A stretch of 64,000 nucleotides of DNA. Source: BP-133 sp040756995. GTDB taxonomy: Bacteria; Actinomycetota; Acidimicrobiia; IMCC26256; BP-133. Position 1 is the stretch's first letter; each line of letters begins with the position of its first letter. The stretch is from assembly GCA_040756995.1 (NCBI GenBank), contig JBFLYK010000002.1, forward strand, positions 186,001 to 250,000, given 5' to 3'. Positions 1 to 8,131 of this stretch are shown piece after piece. Under the pieces are notes generated by a model. The model did not search any database. It saw only the letters and a program-made list of their open reading frames with translations, and was not told the DNA's origin. The position numbers were made by a program, and so were the translations under genes.

Positions 1-114
1 GGTCAGCGCGGCGACGTCCCGGGTTGGTCCCGGGCCGGCGTCGATGAGCACGGTCGCATCGGCGATCGGCGTCCCGGCCGGTGAGACGACGATTCCTCGG
101 ATCGTGCCGCTCAT
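1..114 (-). CDS. Carboxypeptidase-regulatory-like protein, N-terminal 38 residues only
   Basis: Only the first 38 codons lie in the window; the gene runs off the left edge. The start begins MSGTIRGIVVSPAGTPIADA, and AGGAG sits five bases upstream. The pattern G-I-V-x3-G-x-P-I-A-D-A-x-V is typical of the opening strand of carboxypeptidase-regulatory-like (beta-sandwich) domains. It follows the protease gene on the same strand with about 70 bp between them, so the two are probably co-transcribed. There is no signal peptide before the domain. Function cannot be given from so short a piece. Confidence 0.55.
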   Translation of the reverse strand, partial: MSGTIRGIVVSPAGTPIADATVLIDAGPGPTRDVAALT

Positions 115-184
115 CGCCTCTCCTGTCTCGGCCGGGTCACCGCGCCGCTCTCCTGCGGCGCGGCGACCCCGGCGTGTTCCATGT

Positions 185-1597
185 TCAGCAGGCCGTGCGA
201 GCGGCCACGTTCGACGGCTGGGACTGTGGCTTCGGCGCGGCGGCGGTGGGGGAGCCGATCTGGGTCCACTTCTGCAGGTTCACGAAGACCGGTGCGGTGA
301 CGCGGGTGGCGGAGTTGCCGCTGCTGGCCCCGTAGTTGTGGATGCCCACGACGTACCGCTTCCCGTTGCGCTTGATGTAGACGGGCGAACCGCTCTGACC
401 ACCCATCGAGTCGATGTCGTAAATCAGCTGGGTGGCGGTGACCGTCTTGATCTTACGGCTCATGCCCCACAGCTCTCCGAAGGGCTTGTCGCCGGGGTAG
501 CCGGCCAGGACAGCCGGCTGGGCCAGCAACTCCGCCGCCGAGAACACCCCGAAGCCGAAGCTGCCGAGCTTCTTCCCGGCGAAGGCCCCGACCGGCAGGA
601 TGATGGCGCCGTAGTCACTCTCCGGCTTCTGCTGCTTCGTCCAGCCCTCCGTCGACCGGAACGACGTCGCGATCGCCTGCCCGTAGGGCCGCTGGTTGCC
701 GTTGCAGCCGGGGATGACCTCGATCCGCCGGGCCCAGCCCCCCTGGTTCTTGAGGAACACGCAGTGCCCGGCGGTGATGGCGGTCCGGGAGCCAGTGAGG
801 AACGCGCTGCCCTTGTAGCGGGCTCCGCTCGGGAACTCGATCCGCAGCGCGCAGTACCTCCGCCACGGCACCTTGGTCGTCGACGTGATCCGCACCCGAT
901 CGTCGGTCCCGATGATGACCTCGAGCAGCTGGGTGGTCTCCTCGACGGTCGCCTCGTCGACCGTCGCCTCCGCCCCCGACTCGGCCGGCATGGATTCAGC
1001 CGTCTCGAACAGCTTGGCCACCACCGAAATCAGTCCGGAACCGACCCGATGACGCTTGAGCGCCGCCCTGGCCCGGGGTGAGAGCCGGGCCGCAACCCCC
1101 TTGGCCAACGCCGGCCCAACCTTCGACGCCAGCATCGGCAGGACGGTCGATGCCACACCGGCCAGGATCGGCAGGAACTCCTCGCCGCCCTCGGTCGCCG
1201 AACCGGCATCGGCCAGAAGGCCGGCGGCTTCCTCACCGGCGCCCTCGCCGCCGCTGTACTCCTCGAATCCCTCGATACCTCGAAGGTCCGACACCGCGCT
1301 CTCCTCCGCCGCTTGGGCGGCGAGCTGCTCGGCACTGGCCTCGGCGTACTCCTCGCTCGATTCAGCGCCCTCACCGCTCGCCTCGACGTGGAGCCCCTCG
1401 GCTGCCCCTTCGCCACCATCGAGCGTCTCGGAGAACCCCTCGCCCACCACCTCTTCGACAACCATGACCGTCTCGGCCGGCGTGGGCTTCGCCGGAACCG
1501 TGACCGGAGCTCCGAACTCGTCTTCGCCGTCCTGCAGCAGCCCGCTCGCCGGCCGCTGCTCGATCATCGTCGACCCGCCGTTCTTGCCTGTGCTCAT
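185..1597 (-). CDS. V8/trypsin-like serine endopeptidase with acidic N-terminal region
   Basis: 470-residue protein. The catalytic domain fills the C-terminal half: His278 in TAITAGHC, Asp328 in ESDYGAI, and Ser402 in GGQSGSPV, the order and spacing of glutamyl-endopeptidase (V8-like) trypsin-fold enzymes. Residues 20-140 are extremely rich in Glu, Ala and Gly; residues 141-170 are hydrophobic (FLPILAGVAS onward) and could be an amphipathic or membrane-contacting helix. No N-terminal signal peptide is visible, which is unusual for this family. The frame stays open far upstream, but the start at 1597 is chosen because AAAGGA precedes the ATG at good spacing. It probably forms an operon with the next gene toward the left edge. 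Confidence 0.85.
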   Translation of the reverse strand: MSTGKNGGSTMIEQRPASGLLQDGEDEFGAPVTVPAKPTPAETVMVVEEVVGEGFSETLDGGEGAAEGLHVEASGEGAESSEEYAEASAEQLAAQAAEESAVSDLRGIEGFEEYSGGEGAGEEAAGLLADAGSATEGGEEFLPILAGVASTVLPMLASKVGPALAKGVAARLSPRARAALKRHRVGSGLISVVAKLFETAESMPAESGAEATVDEATVEETTQLLEVIIGTDDRVRITSTTKVPWRRYCALRIEFPSGARYKGSAFLTGSRTAITAGHCVFLKNQGGWARRIEVIPGCNGNQRPYGQAIATSFRSTEGWTKQQKPESDYGAIILPVGAFAGKKLGSFGFGVFSAAELLAQPAVLAGYPGDKPFGELWGMSRKIKTVTATQLIYDIDSMGGQSGSPVYIKRNGKRYVVGIHNYGASSGNSATRVTAPVFVNLQKWTQIGSPTAAAPKPQSQPSNVAARTAC

Positions 1598-1874
1598 GTC
1601 ATTTCCTTTCTCGTGAGAGGAGACGCGCGGAGCATCCAGCAAAACGGGTCGGACCGACATTCGGCCGGTCACGGACAAGACATCAGGCCGCTGACACAGA
1701 ATCGCCGCAAGGTCCTTCGGATTCCCCGCAAGGCTTCCAGGGGCAACGACGGCTGACGGCCGGTTTGACGCATCTGACACGGTTCCTTTGCCGTTTCTAC
1801 AGAAAAGTAGTACTTCCGCCGACATTGGCAATCGCGGCGCGGCTCGGGTTCGCGGACGGCGCGGGCGCCTTCCC

Positions 1875-3137
1875 GACGAAGACGACGAAGCCCCGGACAT
1901 CCTGGACTTCACCGACGTCTTCATGGCCACGGAGACCGCCAGCGCGTTCGATCTGAAGATCGAGGTCAAGCCTGACAACCGGGTGTACTTCGACTTCCCC
2001 CGGATGGACATCGGTCAGGGCGTCATCACCTCGACGAGGATGATGGTGGCCGACAATCTCGATGTCCCGTTCGAGAACATGGACACGGTGCTGTCGCCGG
2101 CCGAGGAGAAGCGGGGCGCGTACATCACCGGTGGTTCGAAGAACACCCGCGTGTTCTGGGAGCCCATCCGGGTCGTCTGCGCCCAGATGCGGGGCCAGCT
2201 GATGGCGGCTGCGTCCCAGAAGCTCGGCGTTCCGGTCAACGCGCTGCGCACGGAGGACGGCTACGTCGTTGCCACCGACGGCCGGAAGCTGTCCTCGGCG
2301 AACTCACCGCCGACGCCGCCAAGCTGCCCGTAGCCAAGGCGGCCCTGCCGAAGAACCCCAGCGAGTACAAGATCATCGGCAAGCCCCAAACCCGGTACAA
2401 GGCCCGGGAGATCGCCACCGGGCAGTGGCAGTACAGCACGGACCTCTTCTCGTCGAAGCAGTTCCTGCCGACGGTGCTGGCGATGCCCGCCACCCACGGT
2501 GCGTCGGTGGTGTCCATCGACGACTCCGAGGCCCGGAAGATCCCCGGGGTGGTCGCCGTGACGCACATTCCCGGCATGCCCGATTACCTCATCCCCAAGG
2601 CCGTCGCGGTGACGGCCGAGACGACCGGTATCGCCAAGAAGGCCAAGGACGCGCTCAAGATCAAGTGGAGCGCCGGCCCGATGGACTCCCTGTCCGACGC
2701 GCAGATCGACGAGATGCTCAACGGGATCATCGACAAGGTGGCCTCGCCCGGCCAGGGCATCGAAGCCGTCTTCCGTTGGCCGTACGTGACCCACGCTCCC
2801 ATGCAGGAGAACGCCGCCCTGGCCGACGTCCGCCGGGACTCGGCCGCGATCTGGGGCTCGGACCAGATCCCGACCACCGGCCAGCGACACGTGGCCGAGA
2901 CGCTCGGGATGAAGGTCGAGCAGGTCCAGTACAACTGTGTTCCCGGCGGTGGCGCCTTCGGTCGTCACACCCACCACGACGAGATCGTCATGGCCACCCA
3001 GGTCTCCCAGCGGGTCGGCAAGCCGATCAAGCTGCAGTGGATGCGGGAGGAAGGCATCAAGCCCGGCCGGTGCGGCCAAGGAGCTGGGCCCTCCGGAAGA
3101 GAAGGTCACGTGCCACGTCCAGCAGCAGGCATCATGA
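1875..3137 (+). pseudogene. Broken molybdopterin-binding subunit of a xanthine dehydrogenase-family enzyme
   Basis: Homology to the large molybdenum-cofactor subunit (isoquinoline 1-oxidoreductase beta type) starts at PDILDFTDVF; the Tat leader and true start are absent. The frame breaks after residue text GRKLS, where one base seems lost between 2295 and 2296 (restoring it gives GRKLSYGEL). Homology resumes to about 3065 with QWMREEGIK. It then shifts frame into AAKELGPPEEKVTCHVQQQ, which is a second version of the segment already present at VAETLGMKVEQVQYNCVPGG. The 3-prime half, with the catalytic Glu, is missing. It therefore looks like two decayed paralogue pieces joined, and cannot make an active enzyme. 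Confidence 0.75.
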
Positions 3138-3640
3138 ATTGAGGCCAACGCCGGCTCCGGATGACGCTGGTGGCGCCAACGATTTCATCGACGATCCCGT
3201 GCCTCGGAGAGCGTCGATGGCTCTCTGACTAGGGAAGTCGGCCACGGGTTGGCGTTGGTCCGAGTGCTACGGGGGGCCCGCTTCCACGATCCTTATTTGC
3301 CAGTTCGCCCGGGTTTGCCTCGGTGAGGGAGGCAGGATCGGGGGCCGGATCGCCAGCCTCGACTTCGCCTATTGAAGCGAGATGGTCGAAGCCCCAGCGG
3401 ACAGCCTGAGCGCTAAGGAGTAGTAGTTGCCGAACATCAGTTCGCTGAATTCGATTGCCACTCCACCTGGCCCGGCCTGATGGCCAGAGTTGGCCCCCTT
3501 TCCGGCACGGCCACTGAACGAGTGCACCTGGCCGGTCAGCGCCGTCGGCCGCGCCGGAACCGTCGTTCCGGTCGCTACTGTTGCCACCGGAGGGAGCGAA
3601 GCGACGTCGAGTCGGGGGCGATCTCTCTGCTGTCTCGTGA
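3138..3640. other. Gene-free stretch
   Basis: About 500 bp between the broken molybdenum-hydroxylase gene and the sigma-factor promoter. Open frames exist on both strands but none shows a recognisable domain or a good ribosome site. The minus-strand frame ending at 3369 has a protein-like tail (VAIEFSELMFGNYYSLALRL), which may be a coding relic, but I cannot assign it. Confidence 0.4.
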
Positions 3641-3667
3641 TGTCACAAGTCGATGGGTCCCGGCGTC
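3641..3667 (+). promoter_or_regulatory. ECF41-type promoter of the sigma-factor gene
   Basis: TGTCACA at 3641-3647, exactly 16 bases, then CGTC at 3664-3667. This is the published promoter signature of ECF41 sigma factors, and the same arrangement occurs at 4957-4983 in front of the oxidoreductase gene. It implies that the sigma factor transcribes its own gene. Transcription would begin near 3674, leaving a leader of about 180 bases that contains the small frame at 3709-3855. Confidence 0.8.
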
Positions 3668-3708
3668 TTATGGGTGGCCCAGTCCAGCGATCAAGGACAG
3701 GAGTGTTG

Positions 3709-3855
3709 ATGATAGGCGTGCCACTCGCCGAGGTGAGATCGCGCCCGAGACGCGTCGGGGCTGCAGGAGCTGAGATCGCAGGACGTGCTCCGGCGGCCAC
3801 GGATGGATCGAACGGACGCGTGCGGGCCGCGCCCGTCGTCCCATCGGTCACGTGA
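3709..3855 (+). CDS. Small leader frame translationally coupled to the sigma factor
   Basis: A 48-codon frame (MIGVPLAEVRSRPRRVGAAG...) starts with ATG at 3709, five bases after GGACAGGAG, and stops in GTGA, whose GTG is the sigma-factor start. It lies entirely inside the predicted ECF41 transcript. The sigma start has no ribosome site of its own, so translation probably depends on ribosomes finishing this frame. The peptide is basic and low-complexity, with no known domain; its translation, not its product, may be what matters. It could instead be a chance frame. Confidence 0.45.
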   Translation: MIGVPLAEVRSRPRRVGAAGAEIAGRAPAATDGSNGRVRAAPVVPSVT

Positions 3856-4748
3856 CGGAAGATCGCTGGACGGATCCAGCCACCGAGGCGTTCATCACCC
3901 ATCGGAACCTGCTCTTCACGGTCGCCTACGAGATGCTCGGCTCCGCAACCGACGCCGAGGACGTCCTACAGCAGACCTGGCTGCGGTGGGTTGGCGTGGA
4001 TCTGGAATCGGTGCGTGACCAGCGTGCGTACCTGGTTCGGATCACCACCAATCAAGCGCTCGGTCGCCTGCGCACGCTCGCTCGGCGTAAAGAGTCCTAC
4101 GTTGGGTCTTGGTTGCCCGAGCCCCTGCTCACCGTCCCGGACGTAGCCGACGACGTCGAGCTCGCCGACAACATCTCGATGGCGATGCTGCTGGTGTTCG
4201 AGACGCTCACGCCGACGGAGCGGGCGGTGTTCGTGCTGCGCGAGGTGTTCGAATTCGAGTACGACGAGATCGCGCGAATGGTGGACAAGAACTCTGCCGC
4301 TGTTCGTCAGATCGCCCACCGTGCCAGGTCACACGTCGCGGCACGCCGACCTCGGGGTGTCACCTGCCCCGCTGAGACGCGGGCCGCGCTCGCGGCGTTC
4401 CAACGGGCGGTCGCGACGGGGGACATGCAGGGTCTGCTCGACATCCTGGCGCCGGACGTGGTCGCCGTGGCAGACGGCGGCGGTGTCAAGCAGGCGGCGC
4501 TGCGTCCCGTCGTGGGAGCCGACAAGGTGGCTCGCTTGCTGGCGGCGGGCCTGGGCCGGGCCGGCGTCGACATGTCGGTCGAGCTGGCGCACGTCAACGG
4601 CGGCCCGGCTTTGATCCTGCGCCTCAATGGAGAGATCGACGGCGTCATGGCGGTACGGATCGACGAAGGCCAAGTCACCGGGATGTACTACGTCCGCAAC
4701 CCCGAGAAGCTGTCGTGGTTGGAGGAAGAGACAGCCCTCCATCGGTGA
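3852..4748 (+). CDS. ECF41-family sigma factor with SnoaL-like C-terminal extension
   Basis: 298 residues. Sigma-2 region is at about 10-75 (DAEDVLQQTWLRW) and sigma-4 at about 110-165 (YDEIARMVDKNSAAVRQ). All three ECF41 hallmarks are present: WLPEP at 87-91 in the linker, DGGG at 208-211, and NPEKL at 283-287 in the SnoaL-like extension. In this family the extension replaces a separate anti-sigma factor and modulates activity. The GTG start overlaps the stop of the leader frame. Its own promoter and that of the downstream oxidoreductase match the ECF41 consensus exactly, fitting the known pairing of ECF41 with an oxidoreductase gene. Confidence 0.92.
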   Translation: MTEDRWTDPATEAFITHRNLLFTVAYEMLGSATDAEDVLQQTWLRWVGVDLESVRDQRAYLVRITTNQALGRLRTLARRKESYVGSWLPEPLLTVPDVADDVELADNISMAMLLVFETLTPTERAVFVLREVFEFEYDEIARMVDKNSAAVRQIAHRARSHVAARRPRGVTCPAETRAALAAFQRAVATGDMQGLLDILAPDVVAVADGGGVKQAALRPVVGADKVARLLAAGLGRAGVDMSVELAHVNGGPALILRLNGEIDGVMAVRIDEGQVTGMYYVRNPEKLSWLEEETALHR

Positions 4749-4956
4749 CCACGCACCTGCGCTGATCAAACCACGGGGCTTGACGGCGGGAGCCGGACCC
4801 AACCGCTGCCACAGGTTTGCCTTCCCGATCCCTGACCTGCTGATAGCCATCGACGTCCTTCGCCGCATCGTCGGCAACCTCGGCGGCGGCAGTGACGTGG
4901 CCGCCCCGATGAACGCCCGGAAGTCACGATCTGCCGCAGGATTCGAGCTTCCGGGC

Positions 4957-4983
4957 TGTCACAGCTATCGGTTGAGCGGCGTC
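4957..4983 (+). promoter_or_regulatory. ECF41-type promoter of the oxidoreductase gene
   Basis: TGTCACA at 4957-4963, 16 bases, CGTC at 4980-4983: identical in motif and spacing to the sigma-factor promoter at 3641-3667. Transcription should begin near 4990. That rules out the ATG at 4986 as start of the following gene and selects the ATG at 5016, which has AAGGAG five bases upstream. Confidence 0.82.
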
Positions 4984-5015
4984 TCATGGCGAACCACAAA
5001 GACGAAGGAGTCACG

Positions 5016-6152
5016 ATGCCGAACAGCAGCGAGACAGCACCTCAGATCGTTGTGCTGGGCGCAGGGTACGCAGGCGTCACCGCAGCCAAGCTGGTCGCCA
5101 AGAAGAGCAAGGCGGCCGTCACGCTCATCAACGACCATGATCGGTTCCAGGAGCGAATGCGCAACCACCAGCTCGCCACTGGCCAGCGGCTGCGCGACCT
5201 ACCACTGCGCGAGCTCCTGAAGCGCACCGGCATCCGACTGGTGATCGACCGCGTGACCCGTATCGATCCCAAGAGGCGGCAGGTCGAACTGGCGAGTAGG
5301 GCCGAGCCGGTCGGCTACGACACGCTGGTCTACGCGCTGGGCAGCCATGCGGACCTGGACGCTGTTCCCGGCGTAGCCGAGCACGCCACCGCCGTCGCCA
5401 CCGCCGAACACGCTCAGCACGTGCACGATCGGGTGAGCAGCGCTGGCAGGATCGCTGTCGTCGGGGGCGGGCTGACCGGAATCGAGATGGTCACTGAATT
5501 GGCCGAGACGTATCCGGACCGCACGGTGTTGCTGGTCACCAGGGGGACGCCAGGCGAAATGCTGAACGAACGCGCCCGGCAACACCTTAACCAGACCTTC
5601 GATCGCCTGAGCATTGAAGTCCTGACGGATGCAGCGGTGGCCAAGGTCGCCCGGGACGGTCTGCTGCTCGAGAACGGCGATCACGTCGACGCCGACGCCG
5701 TGGTGTGGACCACGGGCTTCGCGGTCCCGACGCTGGCACGGGAGGCCGGGCTGGCCGTCGACGACCGCGGTCGCATGCTCGTCGACCCGACCCTGCGCTC
5801 GGTGTCCCACCCAGACGTCTACGGCGTCGGGGACGCTGCCGCCGCACGAACCGAGGACGGGCAAGAGGTGCGCATGGGCTGCGGCCCTGGCGGTATTGCC
5901 GGAGTCATTGGCGCCCTCGCCATCGCAGACCGTCTGGCCGATCGCACCCCTAGGCCGTACCGCTATCGCGATCTGGCCTTGCACATCAGCCTCGGCCGCC
6001 GCGACGGCATCGTGCAGTTCGGCATGGATGAAGATAGCCGCGTCCTCACCGGTCGCCTGGCCGCGTTCGTCAAGGAGCGGGTGGCTCTCCGCGGATCCGT
6101 GTGGGGACTCCGCCACGTCGCGGTCGCCGTCTCCGGCGCCAAGCGGTACTGA
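5016..6152 (+). CDS. NAD(P)/FAD-dependent oxidoreductase (NDH-2-like), ECF41 target
   Basis: 378 residues. The N-terminal Rossmann motif IVVLGAGYAGVTAAK binds FAD; a second, GRIAVVGGGLTGIEM near the middle, binds NAD(P)H; VYGVGDAAA near the C-terminus is the third FAD contact. The layout matches the type II NADH dehydrogenase/disulfide reductase-like flavoprotein group. There is no redox CxxC pair, so direct electron transfer to a quinone or other small acceptor is more likely than thiol chemistry. The start at 5016 is set by the ECF41 promoter and a good ribosome site. Oxidoreductase genes are common partners of ECF41 factors. Substrate unknown. Confidence 0.88.
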   Translation: MPNSSETAPQIVVLGAGYAGVTAAKLVAKKSKAAVTLINDHDRFQERMRNHQLATGQRLRDLPLRELLKRTGIRLVIDRVTRIDPKRRQVELASRAEPVGYDTLVYALGSHADLDAVPGVAEHATAVATAEHAQHVHDRVSSAGRIAVVGGGLTGIEMVTELAETYPDRTVLLVTRGTPGEMLNERARQHLNQTFDRLSIEVLTDAAVAKVARDGLLLENGDHVDADAVVWTTGFAVPTLAREAGLAVDDRGRMLVDPTLRSVSHPDVYGVGDAAAARTEDGQEVRMGCGPGGIAGVIGALAIADRLADRTPRPYRYRDLALHISLGRRDGIVQFGMDEDSRVLTGRLAAFVKERVALRGSVWGLRHVAVAVSGAKRY

Positions 6153-6377
6153 TGACGCAACGCCGGAGTAGACACCGCTCTCGCAACGCTTGTCCCACCA
6201 GCGGGCGGGGATGCAGAAGCGCTTCGAGGCGAGAGGACCGTCCGCTCGACGGCCTACGGTCTCACACCAGCCCGGTGCGTCGGCGCGGGCTCTCGTGTCG
6301 CACTCCGGCGACCGGAAGCGCTGGCGTGGCAAACGCGGGCCGCCGAAGCAAACCCGACGCGACAGCGACGATCGCCG
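6153..6377. other. Non-coding stretch before the acyl-CoA dehydrogenase promoter
   Basis: Nothing recognisable was found here on either strand. Together with the 6425-6677 leader it makes a 525-bp gap broken only by the promoter/operator at 6378-6424. A frame at 6422-6667 encodes a hydrophobic stretch but starts at TTG without a ribosome site, so it was not called. Confidence 0.4.
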
Positions 6378-6424
6378 TTGACTGCCCGGCGGGTCTGAGT
6401 TAGGTTCTAACGAACGGCCGTTTG
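6378..6424 (+). promoter_or_regulatory. Promoter with TetR-type operator at +1
   Basis: TTGACT at 6378-6383, a 17-base spacer and TAGGTT at 6401-6406 form a good vegetative promoter. An inverted repeat, CGAAC-GGCC-GTTTG at 6411-6424, covers the expected transcription start. The same CAAAC-N4-GTTTG design recurs at 20348-20361 and 24284-24297. It would drive the acyl-CoA dehydrogenase, flavin monooxygenase and esterase genes with a leader of about 260 bases. Confidence 0.6.
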
Positions 6425-6677
6425 AAAGGTTTTCCGGCTCCGGTGATTCGGGAGGTGCGGGTCCTGACGCGGTATGCGAGCTTGAGAGCCCGCTCCAGTC
6501 CGCTCCGGCATCTCCGTCTCGTCGGCGTGGCGGCGCTGGTGCTTCCCTGTGCCGGCTTTGTTCGTAACGGTCTCGTTGTCCTCTTGGCCTTCTCACAGTT
6601 GGTGTTGTTCGCCATTCTCCTCCGGGTTGGAGACGGAGGGACCGTGAACAATCAAGCCAGTCACTAGCGGGAGCCCG

Positions 6678-7892
6678 GTGATTTCCGAAGCGCAGTTCCG
6701 GACTGAAGCGATCACTTTCCTCGAACGAAACGCCAAGCGTCGGGACCTCGGTTCGGATGCGATGGCGAGCGACTGGATCCGCCTGTTTCAGGACCAGACG
6801 CTGGACGCCAGCCAGCGGGAGATTGCGGAGGCGCGCGCTTGGAGGGCCCGGGTGTTCGACGCTGGCCTGGGCTGGATCGCTGGCCCTGCGAGCTACGGCG
6901 GCAGGGCACTACCGCGCGCATATGAAGCTTTGTACCGGTCTCTGGAATCTGAATTCGACGTCCCGCCCGACGAGTGCTTCGCCGTCGGTCTTGGCATGGT
7001 CGCACCGACGGTCCTCGCGCACGGCGGCGCGGAGACGAAGGACTACTGCTTCCCCGCTCTCTACCGAGGGGACCTCATCGCTTGCCAGCTGTTTTCTGAG
7101 CCTGAGGCGGGGTCGGATCTCGCCGGCGTGCGCACACGGGCAGTCCCCGACGGCGACGAATGGGTCCTCAACGGTCAGAAGGTGTGGACATCCGGTGCAC
7201 ATTACGCCGATCTGGGGGAAATCTTGACCCGGACGTCCTCCGACCCGGCGAGCCCGCATCGTGGCTTGACGATGTTCCTCATGGACATGCGAGCGGCCGG
7301 GGTGGAGGTACGGCCGCTGCGGCAGATGACGGGCGGTGCCTCGTTCAACGAGGTCTTCCTCCACGATGTGCGGGTCCCCGATGCTCGCCGTTTAGGGGCG
7401 GTCGGTGAGGGATGGTCCGTCGCCATGACGACCTTGATGAGCGAGCGGGCCGCTATTGGTCACGGGGTCGCCCGCGCAGGAACCAGTGTGCCCGCCCGGC
7501 TGCGAGAGCTAGTCGGGCGGCGGAAGCTTGGGGAAGACGTGACGATCCGTCAGATCGTGGCAGACCTATGGGTTCGGGACCGGATTGCCGACTGGACGAG
7601 TCAACGGATCCTCGCCGGTGTACCGCCGGACGAGGCGCCGGAACCGATCATGTCGCTCGCCAAGTTGGCCTACACGCAGAACCTGCAACGGTTTGCCGAG
7701 GCCGCCGCCCGGTTGCTCGGTCCGGCGCTCGTCGCCGACACCGGTGAGTGGGGAACCTACGCATGGGCGGAATTCGTACTCGGCGTACCGGGGATGCGCC
7801 TCGGTGGGGGCACCGACGAGATCCTCAGGGAAGTCCTCGGCGAACGTGTCCTCGGGCTGCCGAAAGAGCCACAGCCCCGGAATCGAGAGTGA
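6678..7892 (+). CDS. Acyl-CoA dehydrogenase
   Basis: 404 residues with the standard acyl-CoA dehydrogenase layout: N-terminal helices, the FAD/substrate signature QLFSEPEAGSDLAG in the middle beta domain, and the C-terminal GGTDEILREVLGERVLGLP. It should oxidise an acyl-CoA thioester at C2-C3, passing electrons to ETF. The site where medium-chain enzymes carry the catalytic Glu (YEGT) reads GGGT, so the base must lie elsewhere, as in isovaleryl- and long-chain-type enzymes. GTG start with GGGAG just upstream. It heads a same-strand set with the flavin monooxygenase and esterase under the operator-bearing promoter at 6378. Confidence 0.9.
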   Translation: MISEAQFRTEAITFLERNAKRRDLGSDAMASDWIRLFQDQTLDASQREIAEARAWRARVFDAGLGWIAGPASYGGRALPRAYEALYRSLESEFDVPPDECFAVGLGMVAPTVLAHGGAETKDYCFPALYRGDLIACQLFSEPEAGSDLAGVRTRAVPDGDEWVLNGQKVWTSGAHYADLGEILTRTSSDPASPHRGLTMFLMDMRAAGVEVRPLRQMTGGASFNEVFLHDVRVPDARRLGAVGEGWSVAMTTLMSERAAIGHGVARAGTSVPARLRELVGRRKLGEDVTIRQIVADLWVRDRIADWTSQRILAGVPPDEAPEPIMSLAKLAYTQNLQRFAEAAARLLGPALVADTGEWGTYAWAEFVLGVPGMRLGGGTDEILREVLGERVLGLPKEPQPRNRE

Positions 7893-7925
7893 TGAGGGAG
7901 GTGAAGGCGGCGGCGTCGTCGGTTC

Positions 7926-8118
7926 GTGCCGCGACCATGGGCGGGGGCACCTGAGGGGCTCACCGCCACCCGCAACTTCTGGATCCTCACCACTTCGAAG
8001 GACGGTCGACCCCATGCCGTCCCCCGTGTGGGGCGGGTGGGACGACACCGAGCACCATTTAGCCCTTCTCCTGCTGTCGCACTTTCCTGCTGCCCGGGCT
8101 GGCGAGGCCCGCAACTCC
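7926..8118 (+). pseudogene. Remnant of a PPOX-family (FMN/F420-binding) protein
   Basis: One frame reads LTATRNFWILTTSKDGRPHA and continues in another with VWGGWDDTEHH, the typical opening of pyridoxamine-phosphate-oxidase-like proteins (WLATV..DGRPHVVPVWGVWDD). Further pieces (FSPSPA in one frame, ARNS in another) match the expected F-S-T-S-P-x-S-x-K-x-x-N-L block. At least two frameshifts lie within 190 bp and the rest of the gene is missing. Its position between two flavin-linked enzymes suggests the intact gene once belonged to the same set. Confidence 0.6.
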
Positions 8119-8131
8119 TAAGGAGGTCCAA

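Noticed and set aside
44..1081. Plus-strand frame across the protease
   Set aside because: No ribosome site or domain; antisense shadow of the V8-like protease.
2261..3148. Minus-strand frame of 295 codons over the broken molybdenum hydroxylase
   Set aside because: Asp/Gly/His/Arg-rich antisense shadow; plus-strand homology explains the region.
6422..6667. Hydrophobic 81-codon frame before the acyl-CoA dehydrogenase
   Set aside because: Starts at TTG with no ribosome site, lies in the predicted leader, and shows no family; kept as non-coding.
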